This document shows positions 1 to 7,790 of a DNA stretch of 8,911 nt, one piece after another; position 1 is the first letter of the stretch, and each line of letters begins with the position of its first letter. The stretch covers positions 1 to 8,911 of the forward strand of contig JAFZTG010000095.1 of the NCBI GenBank assembly GCA_017618935.1. Reading direction: 5' to 3'. The stretch is from Bacteroidales bacterium (lineage in GTDB: Bacteria; Bacteroidota; Bacteroidia; Bacteroidales; UBA1715). A program made the position numbers and the translations under genes. The notes under the pieces are model-generated. The model was not told the DNA's origin. It did no database searches and worked only from the letters and a program-made list of their open reading frames with translations.

Positions 1-3
1 ATA

Positions 4-1023
<1,020 letters not shown>

Positions 1024-1051
1024 TTATTGTTAAAAACTTTTTTGACGGCGA

Positions 1052-1082
1052 CAAATTTACATTAAAATTAGAGAAATCAAAA
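1052..1082 (-). promoter_or_regulatory. Promoter of gap (Bacteroidota type)
   Basis: Read on the minus strand, the -7 box is TAAATTTG (1059 to 1052), an exact match to the Bacteroidota consensus TAnnTTTG. Eighteen bases upstream lies TTTTG (1082 to 1078), a good -33 element. Transcription would start near 1045 and give a leader of about 40 bases, A/T-rich next to the gap start codon. Consensus and spacing are from general knowledge of the phylum; the start site is inferred. Confidence 0.75.
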
Positions 1083-1205
1083 TAATTGTTTTAGTTTATT
1101 TTTGATAAAATGAATCAAATTTTCTTTTAGCGTTACAAAAGCGTTGTGTGAGAAAGAAAAATAACTTTTTGAATCGTCTCAAAAGACTTTAAATGGTAAC
1201 TTTTC

Positions 1206-1235
1206 TTCGGTAATTCTTAACTTTTAATATATTTG
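1206..1235 (+). promoter_or_regulatory. Probable promoter of the hisD group
   Basis: TATATTTG at 1228-1235 matches the Bacteroidota -7 consensus TAnnTTTG exactly. The -33 element is poor: TTCG at 1206-1209 is the best match at the right spacing (18 bases). Transcription would begin near 1242 and leave a leader of roughly 70 bases before hisD. The box overlaps one arm of an inverted repeat (1230-1236 with 1262-1268), which could be an operator or chance. Confidence 0.5.
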
Positions 1236-1310
1236 CGTGATAAAATATACTTTGCCAATGTGCAAATACATTTTATTTTGCTGAATATCAACAATAAACA
1301 GTAAATAACG

Positions 1311-2594
1311 ATGGAAACATATATAAATCCCGATAAAAAAGATTGGGAAACGATTTTGAAACGTCCGTTGCTCGAAAATGCCGAGCTTGAACCGATAGTG
1401 GCTGGAATTTTGGCAAATGTGAAGGAAAACGGCGACAAGGCTGTGCTTGAATATTGCCGCAAGTTCGACAACCCAGAAATCCAGAATCTGAAAGTGTCAC
1501 AACAAGAAATCTGCGTTGCAGAATCGCTTGTGTCCGACAATCTCAAAGCTGCCATAAAGGTTGCCATTTCCAATATCACAAGATTCCACGAACGTCAGGA
1601 GGAGATTCCTTCGGTTACGGAAACGATGTTTGGCGTAAAATGCTGGCGTAAAAGCGTTGGTATTGAAAAGGTCGGACTATACATTCCTGGTGGCTCAGCT
1701 CCTCTATTTTCAACTATTCTGATGCTTGCCATTCCTGCTAAAATTGCTGGTTGTAAGGAAATAATCCTTTGTACTCCCGAAGGAAAAACTGGCTCAATCC
1801 ATCCTGCTATATTGTATGCGGCAAAACAAGCAGGCGTGACGCAGATATTCAAGGTCGGTGGGGCTCAGGCAATAGCAGCTATGGCTTACGGAACGGAAAC
1901 GATACCTCAAGTATATAAAATCTTTGGACCTGGCAACCAGTTCGTCATGAAGGCAAAAATGATGGTGAGCATGCAGGGCGTAGCAATCGACATGCCGGCA
2001 GGTCCGTCGGAGGTGATGATTGTTGCTGACGAAACGGCAAATCCAGATTTCATAGCCTCGGATTTTCTCTCGCAATGTGAACACGGGAAAGATAGTCAAG
2101 CTATTTTGCTTACTACATCAAAAAGAATTGCAGATGAAACAAAAGTGGCTATTGAAAGACAGAAAGCCCAACTGAAACGAAACGAAATAGTGGAGATTTC
2201 GGTGAAAAACAGTAAAATAATCGTATTTGACTCGATGAACGACCTTGTGGAAATGATGAACGAATATGCCCCGGAACATCTGATTCTTTCGGTTGACAAT
2301 GCGTTTGAATTCAGCAAAAAGGTTGTGAATGCCGGTTCTGTATTTTTGGGCAACTATTCTCCCGAAAGTGCCGGTGACTATGCCTCGGGAACAAATCATA
2401 CATTGCCAACCAACGGATATGCAAAGGCTTACAGTGGTGTTTCGCTTGATAGTTTTGTTCGTAAAATTACATTCCAAGAAATTATTCCCCAAGGACTTAC
2501 AACCCTTGGACCGACAATAGAGACTATGGCTGAGGCAGAAATGCTTGATGCTCACAAAAATGCTGTTTCGGTACGATTGGCAGCATTAAAATAG
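1311..2594 (+). CDS. hisD: Histidinol dehydrogenase
   Basis: Zinc-dependent cytosolic enzyme that oxidises L-histidinol to L-histidine through the aldehyde, using two NAD+. It performs the last step of histidine synthesis. The 427-residue length is normal. The key residues all appear to be present: the zinc ligands Gln255 and His258 (segment SQCEHG), Asp356 (GDYASGTNH) and His415 (LDAHK), and the catalytic pair Glu322-His323 (APEHLIL). They sit four positions before their Escherichia coli counterparts (259, 262, 360, 419, 326, 327). The family stretch DMPAGPSEV begins at residue 227. The start is preceded by an A-rich leader and gives an N-terminus typical of the family. No other his gene is next to it: gap is divergent upstream, and an ABC exporter ATPase starts 12 bases downstream, an unusual partner. 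Function is secure; why it sits with an exporter is unknown. Confidence 0.97.
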   Translation: METYINPDKKDWETILKRPLLENAELEPIVAGILANVKENGDKAVLEYCRKFDNPEIQNLKVSQQEICVAESLVSDNLKAAIKVAISNITRFHERQEEIPSVTETMFGVKCWRKSVGIEKVGLYIPGGSAPLFSTILMLAIPAKIAGCKEIILCTPEGKTGSIHPAILYAAKQAGVTQIFKVGGAQAIAAMAYGTETIPQVYKIFGPGNQFVMKAKMMVSMQGVAIDMPAGPSEVMIVADETANPDFIASDFLSQCEHGKDSQAILLTTSKRIADETKVAIERQKAQLKRNEIVEISVKNSKIIVFDSMNDLVEMMNEYAPEHLILSVDNAFEFSKKVVNAGSVFLGNYSPESAGDYASGTNHTLPTNGYAKAYSGVSLDSFVRKITFQEIIPQGLTTLGPTIETMAEAEMLDAHKNAVSVRLAALK

Positions 2595-2606
2595 AATTTC
2601 TATATA

Positions 2607-3527
2607 ATGAACATTCTTGCACAACATATTGTAAAAAATTTCGCGGGCGTTACGGCTCTTGACGATGTTACCATAGAAATTCCTTCGGGAAAGATATTTG
2701 GTTTGTTGGGCCCGAACGGAGCGGGAAAGACGACCTTCATCCGTATTCTTAACCAAATTATTCAACCTACGTCGGGTACCATTACAATTGACGGGAAACC
2801 GTTGAATCTTTCCGATGTGGAACGTATGGGCTATTTGCCCGAAGAACGTGGATTGTACAGAAAAATGCGTGTCGCCGAACAAATTTTATATTTTGCTTCG
2901 CTGAAAGGGATGGACGAAGCGGCTGCAAAACAGGAATTGGAGGCGTGGTTTGAACGCTTGGAAATTGGAAATTGGCGAAACAAGCGTGTGGAGGAATTGT
3001 CAAAAGGTATGCAACAAAAGGTGCAATTTATCGCGACAGTGCTTCATAAACCGTCGTTGCTCATACTCGACGAACCGTTTAGTGGTTTTGACCCACTGAA
3101 TGCACAAATCATTAAACAGGAAATTCTTCGTCTGAAAGAAAATGGAACGACCATCATTCTTTCCACGCATAATATGGAATCGGTCGAAGAATTGTGCGAC
3201 AACATTGCGTTGATTTATAAGTCGAAGAACATATTGAACGGGAATCTGTCGGAAATAAAACAATCGTATGCAAATAATCGCTATAAGATTGAATTTTCGG
3301 GCTATTACGACAAATTACTGACAACACTTACTCCGTCAATAAAAATTCTCGGTCACGAAGTTGAAGGCAATAGAACGATTGTGAATATCGAGGTTTTGCA
3401 AGATATTCCGACAAACGAGGTTCTTCAGTTTATGATGAAGTCGGGAAACGTATTGTCGTTCCAACCGATTATACCAAGTATGAATGAAATTTTCATTCAG
3501 GTAGTGCAACAACAAAATCAGGAATAA
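2607..3527 (+). CDS. ABC-2 type exporter ATP-binding protein with DUF4162-like tail (NatA/YhaQ-like)
   Basis: Cytoplasmic ATPase subunit of an ABC exporter, 306 residues. The nucleotide-binding domain spans about residues 1-215. It shows Walker A GPNGAGKTT (35-43), the signature LSKGMQQ (131-137), Walker B LLILDEP (151-157) with catalytic Glu156, a D-loop SGFDP (159-163) and the switch His188. The Q-loop region reads YLPEERGLY (76-84), with glutamate where many ABC ATPases have glutamine; I recall this as common in the NatA/YhaQ branch. The remaining C-terminal part (about 220-300) looks like the DUF4162 accessory domain of that branch. It begins 12 bases after hisD, and its stop codon abuts the permease start, so the two are coupled. 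Substrate is unknown: sodium (as for Bacillus NatAB), drugs, lipids or peptides are all possible. Confidence 0.92.
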   Translation: MNILAQHIVKNFAGVTALDDVTIEIPSGKIFGLLGPNGAGKTTFIRILNQIIQPTSGTITIDGKPLNLSDVERMGYLPEERGLYRKMRVAEQILYFASLKGMDEAAAKQELEAWFERLEIGNWRNKRVEELSKGMQQKVQFIATVLHKPSLLILDEPFSGFDPLNAQIIKQEILRLKENGTTIILSTHNMESVEELCDNIALIYKSKNILNGNLSEIKQSYANNRYKIEFSGYYDKLLTTLTPSIKILGHEVEGNRTIVNIEVLQDIPTNEVLQFMMKSGNVLSFQPIIPSMNEIFIQVVQQQNQE

Positions 3528-4889
3528 ATGGGAAAAACTGCCAAAATATTCAAACGTGAATTTTCATCAAGGGTACGGAATAAGTCGTTCATTATTATGA
3601 CGTTACTTGGCCCGTTGCTTTTGGCGAGCATTCTCATTGTTCCTATGCTTATTGAGAAATATGAGCAAAAACGGGAAAAGCGTGTTGCTATTATTGATGA
3701 ATCGAATTTGTTGGGACAAACGCTTCGTGATTTCGATACATATAAATTCACCGTCGTCGTGAATGCCACGGTTGACGAGATGAGCGAGACATTTGCCACG
3801 TCGGGTTTTGACGCAGTTTTGTTCATTCCCAACAATATCTATAGTTCCAATTCTGTGATTTTGTATTCCAACGTGTGGGTTGACGAGGCGTTGAAAGCAT
3901 ACGTCGGCTATGCGTTGCGAAGGGATTTGGAATATATGGCATTGATGCACGAAAATGTTTCACCCGAAACTATTGGTAAGGTTTCCACACCCGTATTTGT
4001 AGGCGTTAAGAAATGGAATGCCAAAGGCGAAACGGTCGAGACAGAAGCAACTATGGAAAAAAAGAACATCGTAGCTACAGCGTTTACCTCTCTTATATTG
4101 ATTTTTATCCTGCTATACGGTATCATTGTTTTGCGAGGTGTGATTGAGGAAAAGACGAGTAGGGTAGTTGAGGTGATAGTTTCTTCGGTGAAACCCGTGC
4201 AATTTATGGCGGGGAAAATTCTGGGAATTGGCTGTGTAGGCTTATTGCAATTTGTTTTGTGGGTTGTTTTGACCTTTGGTTTGGTCGTAGGGGCGCAGTT
4301 CTTGTTGTTCCCCGAACCGTATGTTCCCACGCAGTTGCCCGAAATGGCTGAAACATTGGGAACTGGCGCACTCGCAACGCAAAAAGTCGTTACGCCGGAG
4401 GCAACGTCAATGGATTATGCCATCAATTTGTTTCAAACGTTGGAGGGTGTCAATTGGATAGTAATGCTGGGTGCATTCCTTATTTTATTTGTGTTCGGCT
4501 ATCTTTTGTATGCGGCAATTTTTGCAGGAATCGGAGCTATCTCCGACCAAGATACTGAGACTCAGCAATTTGTGATTCCAGTCACGGTACCGTTGTACAT
4601 CCCGTTCTTCTTGTTGCCACTCATCATTGCCGACCCGAATGGTTCATTGTCATTTTGGTTGTCGCAAATTCCGTTTACCTCGCCAATCGCCATGATGGCT
4701 CGTTTGCCGTTTGGTGTTCCGTATTGGCAATTGACGTTGTCAATCGTGCTGCTTGTACTTATGTGCGTGATTTTATTACGTTTGTCGGCAAAAATGTATC
4801 GTTCGGGAATGTTGTTGTATGGTCAGAAATTCTCCTTGAAATCAATGTTTATGGCATTGCGGACGGCAGAAACATCTGACGAAAAATAA
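3528..4889 (+). CDS. ABC-2 type exporter permease (NatB/YhaP-like)
   Basis: Inner-membrane subunit that pairs with the ATPase encoded directly upstream; its ATG follows that gene's TAA with no gap. The 453-residue protein has the ABC-2 layout of this branch. A first membrane helix (about 21-42) is followed by a large extracytoplasmic domain (about 45-180). A cluster of helices follows at about 181-203, 231-258, 310-335, 347-368 and 400-420. Just after the second helix comes the cytoplasmic family motif IEEKTSRVVEVIVSS (206-220), continuing KPVQFMAGK (222-230), which is typical of NatB/YhaP permeases. A second, shorter extracytoplasmic loop at about 260-305 separates helices three and four. 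The N-terminus is basic (KIFKREFSSRVRNKS), as in relatives, which supports the chosen start. Substrate cannot be read from the sequence. Helix limits are by eye. Confidence 0.9.
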   Translation: MGKTAKIFKREFSSRVRNKSFIIMTLLGPLLLASILIVPMLIEKYEQKREKRVAIIDESNLLGQTLRDFDTYKFTVVVNATVDEMSETFATSGFDAVLFIPNNIYSSNSVILYSNVWVDEALKAYVGYALRRDLEYMALMHENVSPETIGKVSTPVFVGVKKWNAKGETVETEATMEKKNIVATAFTSLILIFILLYGIIVLRGVIEEKTSRVVEVIVSSVKPVQFMAGKILGIGCVGLLQFVLWVVLTFGLVVGAQFLLFPEPYVPTQLPEMAETLGTGALATQKVVTPEATSMDYAINLFQTLEGVNWIVMLGAFLILFVFGYLLYAAIFAGIGAISDQDTETQQFVIPVTVPLYIPFFLLPLIIADPNGSLSFWLSQIPFTSPIAMMARLPFGVPYWQLTLSIVLLVLMCVILLRLSAKMYRSGMLLYGQKFSLKSMFMALRTAETSDEK

Positions 4890-4931
4890 ATTGGCATAAT
4901 ACTTGGAATAAGAAAAGAAAAATTTACGGCT

Positions 4932-5684
4932 ATGAAACGTTTGACAGTATTTTTAGGATTAGTTTTAAGTTGTGCGATTGCAGCAATCGGCCAACAAACG
5001 AAGAGCCCATATTCGGCAGGAGAGAATTTGAAATTCAGCTTGTATTATGGTATTATGGACGGAGGTGAAGCTGTCATTTCATTGGATAAGACGAAATCGG
5101 GTGAATATCACGCAAAGGCGACAGCAAAGACCGTTGGCATGGTTCGTTGGTTCCTTGATATGAACGACGTGTACGAAAGCTATTTTGACGAGAAGACTTG
5201 CAAACCGTCGAAATCGATTCGTAACATAAAGGAAAACAGTTATAAATCGTATGATGAGGTAACGTTTAATCACACGAACAACACGTTGCACAGTAAGAAA
5301 TATGGAACTGTGAATACTCCAAAAGATATATTCGACATTGTTTCAAGTTTGTATCTGATGCGTCGTAACGGATTCAGAAATATGAAGGTGAACGACACGT
5401 TGACCACCGAAATTTATTTCGATAATGAACTTTACACGTTCCAAGTCATTTATAAGGGAAAAGAAAAAGTATCGACGAAAATGGGAACGTTCAACGCGCT
5501 CAAATTTCAACCTGTCGTTGAGGTAGGACGTGTGTTCCGTCACGAGGACGATGTACGTTTCTGGGTAAGCGATGACGACAATCTACTGCCTTTGCGTGCT
5601 GAGTTTGAGGTGCTGATTGGCTCCATTAAATGCGATTTGCTGTCGTGCTCGGGCGTAAAATATCCGATGGCAAAAGTGAAATAG
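4932..5684 (+). CDS. Secreted DUF3108 family protein
   Basis: A 250-residue exported protein of unknown function. An N-terminal signal peptide (basic MKR, then a hydrophobic stretch to about residue 20) probably ends near AAIG/QQ. Cys14 (VLSC) might alternatively be read as a lipobox, but the hydrophobic run continues after it, so ordinary signal cleavage is more likely. The body resembles DUF3108: an N-terminal stretch GENLKFSLYYG followed by DGGEA, and a C-terminal FWVSDDDNLLPLRAEFEV, with mostly beta-strand-like alternation. DUF3108 proteins are envelope proteins, perhaps related to outer-membrane beta-rich folds, and no activity is established to my knowledge. The gene starts 42 bases after the permease, behind an A-rich leader (AAGAAAAGAAAAA). 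No terminator and no good TAnnTTTG box are seen in that gap, so co-transcription is likely. The group ends at the hairpin immediately downstream. Confidence 0.85.
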   Translation: MKRLTVFLGLVLSCAIAAIGQQTKSPYSAGENLKFSLYYGIMDGGEAVISLDKTKSGEYHAKATAKTVGMVRWFLDMNDVYESYFDEKTCKPSKSIRNIKENSYKSYDEVTFNHTNNTLHSKKYGTVNTPKDIFDIVSSLYLMRRNGFRNMKVNDTLTTEIYFDNELYTFQVIYKGKEKVSTKMGTFNALKFQPVVEVGRVFRHEDDVRFWVSDDDNLLPLRAEFEVLIGSIKCDLLSCSGVKYPMAKVK

Positions 5685-5687
5685 AGA

Positions 5688-5711
5688 AGGGGGAAATTTT
5701 TATTTCCCTCT
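5688..5711. terminator. Bidirectional terminator between convergent genes
   Basis: Inverted repeat with a 10-base-pair stem, arms 5688-5697 (AGGGGGAAAT) and 5702-5711 (ATTTCCCTCT), including one G-T pair, and a four-base TTTT loop. It begins just after the DUF3108 stop and ends 8 bases before the convergent FKBP-like stop, so it can serve both. The plus-strand tail is T-rich but interrupted (GATTCTATTTATTT). The minus-strand tail is weaker. Confidence 0.7.
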
Positions 5712-5719
5712 GATTCTAT

Positions 5720-6586
5720 TTATTTAAATGCAATCACTTCCAAGTCAAAAATAATCGTCTTTCGGGGAGGAATTCTTAGCCCTTTGTCGCCACGTTCGCC
5801 GGCGGCAAGTTTCGATTCAGCAATAATTGTCGCTTTCCCGCCTTTCTTCATATATTGAACGGCTTCCGACAAGCATGGCCATACATTCGGGTCGGAAACG
5901 GCAAATACCAACGGATTATTTTTCTGGTAGGTTGAATAAATCGGCTCACCATTGATATAAGTCGCCGTGTAATGAATTGCAACCTGTTTGTCTTTGGTAA
6001 TCGTTGGTCCTTCGCCTTCGGCAGTCTCGATAAAGTAAAGTCCTGATTTCGTTGGCTTTATGCCAGGATAATTTTTCGTTAGAAAATCTTCCAAAAGATA
6101 TTCTTCTTCATCTTTCATTTCCTGGTCTCTTTGAGCAATCTCCTTTTCCACGATTTCGGGAGAAAGGATTTTCTTTAGGCGAATCTCAAATCGAAGGAAT
6201 TCTTCTTTCGAAACCTTCGACAATATGGCTGTTTGCCCTGCATTGAGGAAAAACGTATATGCATTGATTTTGAAACTCATACTGTCGCCTTCGTGCATCA
6301 TGGCAAGAGCGTCGTTGATAGTTGCCCCGTGAGCAGTAGGCTGAAAAAAATCCATAATGAACTGTGACGTAATGTCTTGTGAGTTGAACAGCAACGAATC
6401 CTTATCGTTAAAATATTTTACGTCAAGATGTAACTTATTCCCGTCTTGTGGCAAAAGTTCAGAATCAGATTTGTCTCGATAAAGAAAAAATAATCCCCCA
6501 TCGGTTTGCTCGTAGATTTCCTGTTTTTGTTGATTGCAACTGCAAAAAGCGAATATTCCAATGAAAAAGATAAGAAATCGTCTCAT
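5720..6586 (-). CDS. FKBP-like peptidyl-prolyl isomerase lipoprotein
   Basis: A predicted 288-residue envelope lipoprotein. The start at 6586 gives a short basic N-terminus, a hydrophobic stretch (residues 4-15) and a lipobox FCSC with Cys17 as the lipidated residue. A start 27 bases upstream would put nine polar residues before the signal and overlap rfbB, so it was rejected. The C-terminal part (about 190-288) is an FKBP fold: VAIHYTATYINGEPI, then MKKGGKATI, and IPPRKTIIFDLEVI at the end. The region about 45-140, with INDALAMMHEGDSMSFKI, looks like a more diverged FKBP fold, and a charged helical linker (about 143-168) joins them. Several residues that line the FKBP12 proline pocket seem altered: YST replaces the FDSS motif, and AAGERG replaces the usual tyrosine segment. 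Isomerase activity is therefore uncertain and a chaperone role is possible. It starts one base after the rfbB stop, implying translational coupling. Confidence 0.85.
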   Translation of the reverse strand: MRRFLIFFIGIFAFCSCNQQKQEIYEQTDGGLFFLYRDKSDSELLPQDGNKLHLDVKYFNDKDSLLFNSQDITSQFIMDFFQPTAHGATINDALAMMHEGDSMSFKINAYTFFLNAGQTAILSKVSKEEFLRFEIRLKKILSPEIVEKEIAQRDQEMKDEEEYLLEDFLTKNYPGIKPTKSGLYFIETAEGEGPTITKDKQVAIHYTATYINGEPIYSTYQKNNPLVFAVSDPNVWPCLSEAVQYMKKGGKATIIAESKLAAGERGDKGLRIPPRKTIIFDLEVIAFK

Positions 6587-6587
6587 A

Positions 6588-7724
6588 TTATCTGTTCTTA
6601 TACATTGATTCATAGTAGTTTGCGTAATCGCCCGAAACCACGTTGTTCAACCATTCTTCGTTATCTAAATACCAGCGGACGGTTTTTTCAATGCCTTCCT
6701 CAAATTGCAGCGACGGTTCCCAACCCAGTTCTTTTTGCAGTTTTGTAGAATCGATTGCATAGCGTGCATCGTGACCAAGACGGTCGGTTACGTAAGTAAT
6801 CAGGTTCATATCTTCGCCTTCGGCACGACCAAGCAATCGGTCAACTGTATTGATAACAACTTTGATTATGTCTATGTTTTTCCATTCGTTAAAACCGCCA
6901 ATGTTGTACGTCTCAGCAATCGTTCCCTTGTGAAAAATCAGATCAATTGCACGGGCGTGATCTTCAACAAAAAGCCAGTCGCGCACGTTTTCGCCCTTGC
7001 CATAGACAGGAAGCGGTTTCTTGTTCTTAATGTTATTGATAAACAACGGAATAAGTTTTTCTGGGAACTGATATGGTCCGTAATTGTTCGAGCAGTTTGT
7101 CACAATTGTCGGCATGCCGTATGTGTCGTGGAATGCACGGACAAAATGATCGGAGCCTGCCTTGCTTGCCGAATAGGGAGAGTGCGGTGTGTATTTCGTG
7201 GTTTCGTAGAAGAAATCCTCGCCATACGCCAAATGATGTTCCGACGACGATGCCGTTGTTGAAAATGGCGGTTTCACGCCTTCAGGGTGCGACATTTGCA
7301 GTGCACCGTATACTTCGTCGGTTGAAATGTGGTAGAAACGTTTTCCCTCATATTTTTCGGGCAGTGATTCCCAATATAATTTCGCCGCTTGTAACAACGA
7401 GAGCGTTCCCATTACGTTGGTCTTGGCAAACGTGAACGGGTCTTTTATGCTACGGTCAACGTGACTTTCGGCTGCAAGGTGGATAATGCCGTCAACGTGT
7501 TCGTCCTGCATCAGTTTGTAGAAAGCGTCGAAATCGCAAATATCCATTTTTACGAATTTGTAGTTCGGCTTGTTCTCAATGTCTTTCAGATTCGCCAAAT
7601 TTCCTGCATAAGTCAGTTTGTCAAGATTGATAATCGTATATTCGGGATATTTGTTTACAAACAAACGAACGACGTGAGATCCTATGAATCCTGCTCCGCC
7701 GGTTATTACAATGGTACGTTTCAT
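6588..7724 (-). CDS. rfbB: dTDP-glucose 4,6-dehydratase
   Basis: Cytosolic extended short-chain dehydrogenase that converts dTDP-glucose to dTDP-4-keto-6-deoxyglucose, the second step toward dTDP-L-rhamnose and other deoxysugars for surface polysaccharide. The 378-residue product shows the NAD-binding motif GGAGFIGS (9-16), the active-site triad region STDEVYG with Thr135-Asp136-Glu137, and YSASK with Tyr184 and Lys188. The family segments NNYGPYQFPEKLIP and YGKGENVRDWLFVEDH also appear. Between STDEVYG and YSASK there is an insertion of about 20 residues (roughly 143-172), which makes the protein longer than the usual 350-360; I recall such longer forms in Bacteroidota. No rfbA, rfbC or rfbD is adjacent. 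The upstream neighbour is a cation antiporter 66 bases away, and the FKBP-like lipoprotein follows after one base. Identification is very secure. Confidence 0.97.
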   Translation of the reverse strand: MKRTIVITGGAGFIGSHVVRLFVNKYPEYTIINLDKLTYAGNLANLKDIENKPNYKFVKMDICDFDAFYKLMQDEHVDGIIHLAAESHVDRSIKDPFTFAKTNVMGTLSLLQAAKLYWESLPEKYEGKRFYHISTDEVYGALQMSHPEGVKPPFSTTASSSEHHLAYGEDFFYETTKYTPHSPYSASKAGSDHFVRAFHDTYGMPTIVTNCSNNYGPYQFPEKLIPLFINNIKNKKPLPVYGKGENVRDWLFVEDHARAIDLIFHKGTIAETYNIGGFNEWKNIDIIKVVINTVDRLLGRAEGEDMNLITYVTDRLGHDARYAIDSTKLQKELGWEPSLQFEEGIEKTVRWYLDNEEWLNNVVSGDYANYYESMYKNR

Positions 7725-7739
7725 ATTTTATTTTTTTTA

Positions 7740-7747
7740 CAAAAATA
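7740..7747 (-). promoter_or_regulatory. Candidate -7 promoter box upstream of rfbB
   Basis: On the minus strand the bases read TATTTTTG, an exact TAnnTTTG match, 15 bases before the rfbB start codon. No TTG-type -33 element is seen at the right distance. A start site placed as usual would leave a leader of only about 8-10 bases. In such AT-rich DNA the match may be chance, and rfbB could instead be read from the antiporter transcript. Confidence 0.35.
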
Positions 7748-7768
7748 GGAAGAAATATAAATATCATC

Positions 7769-7789
7769 CTTAATTCTTGATTCTTAATT
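7769..7789. repeat. Three tandem heptamers
   Basis: On the plus strand the sequence is CTTAATT, CTTGATT, CTTAATT: three perfect-length 7-base units with one A-to-G difference in the middle copy. On the minus strand, the coding direction here, the unit reads AATTAAG. The array starts one base from the antiporter stop codon and lies between it and rfbB. It resembles short tandem heptamer repeats found between genes in some bacterial genomes. Confidence 0.6.
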
Positions 7790-7790
7790 T

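Noticed and set aside
1097..1104. TATTTTTG as an additional hisD promoter box
   Set aside because: An exact TAnnTTTG match, but it lies about 200 bases from the gene and lacks a -33 element at a workable distance. TATATTTG at 1228 is nearer.
1258..1284. A tiny 8-codon open frame in the hisD leader (MCKYILFC)
   Set aside because: Considered as a his attenuator leader peptide, but it has no histidine codons and no following terminator hairpin.
1217..1579. A minus-strand open frame of 120 codons spanning the start of hisD and the intergenic region
   Set aside because: It overlaps the conserved hisD N-terminus and the divergent promoter region, and the peptide shows no family resemblance.
2118..2555. 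A 145-codon open frame on the minus strand within hisD
   Set aside because: It is antisense to a clearly conserved enzyme. The predicted peptide is rich in Cys, Phe and His without recognisable domains and has no promoter or spacing support.
3908..4330. A 140-codon minus-strand open frame inside the permease gene
   Set aside because: Its Thr- and Asn-rich content mirrors the complementary strand of membrane-helix codons, and the permease frame carries clear family motifs.
6587..6613. An upstream start for the FKBP-like lipoprotein at 6613
   Set aside because: It would overlap rfbB and add nine polar residues before the lipoprotein signal. The internal methionine gives a proper signal peptide.
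6705..7262. A 185-codon plus-strand open frame opposite rfbB
   Set aside because: The opposite strand encodes all rfbB motifs without a break. The peptide is Cys- and Val-rich with no recognisable domain.
3528..7724. A sodium-handling module formed by the NatAB-like exporter and the cation antiporter
   Set aside because: The genes are on opposite strands in separate transcripts, and neither the exporter substrate nor the antiporter ion preference can be fixed from sequence.
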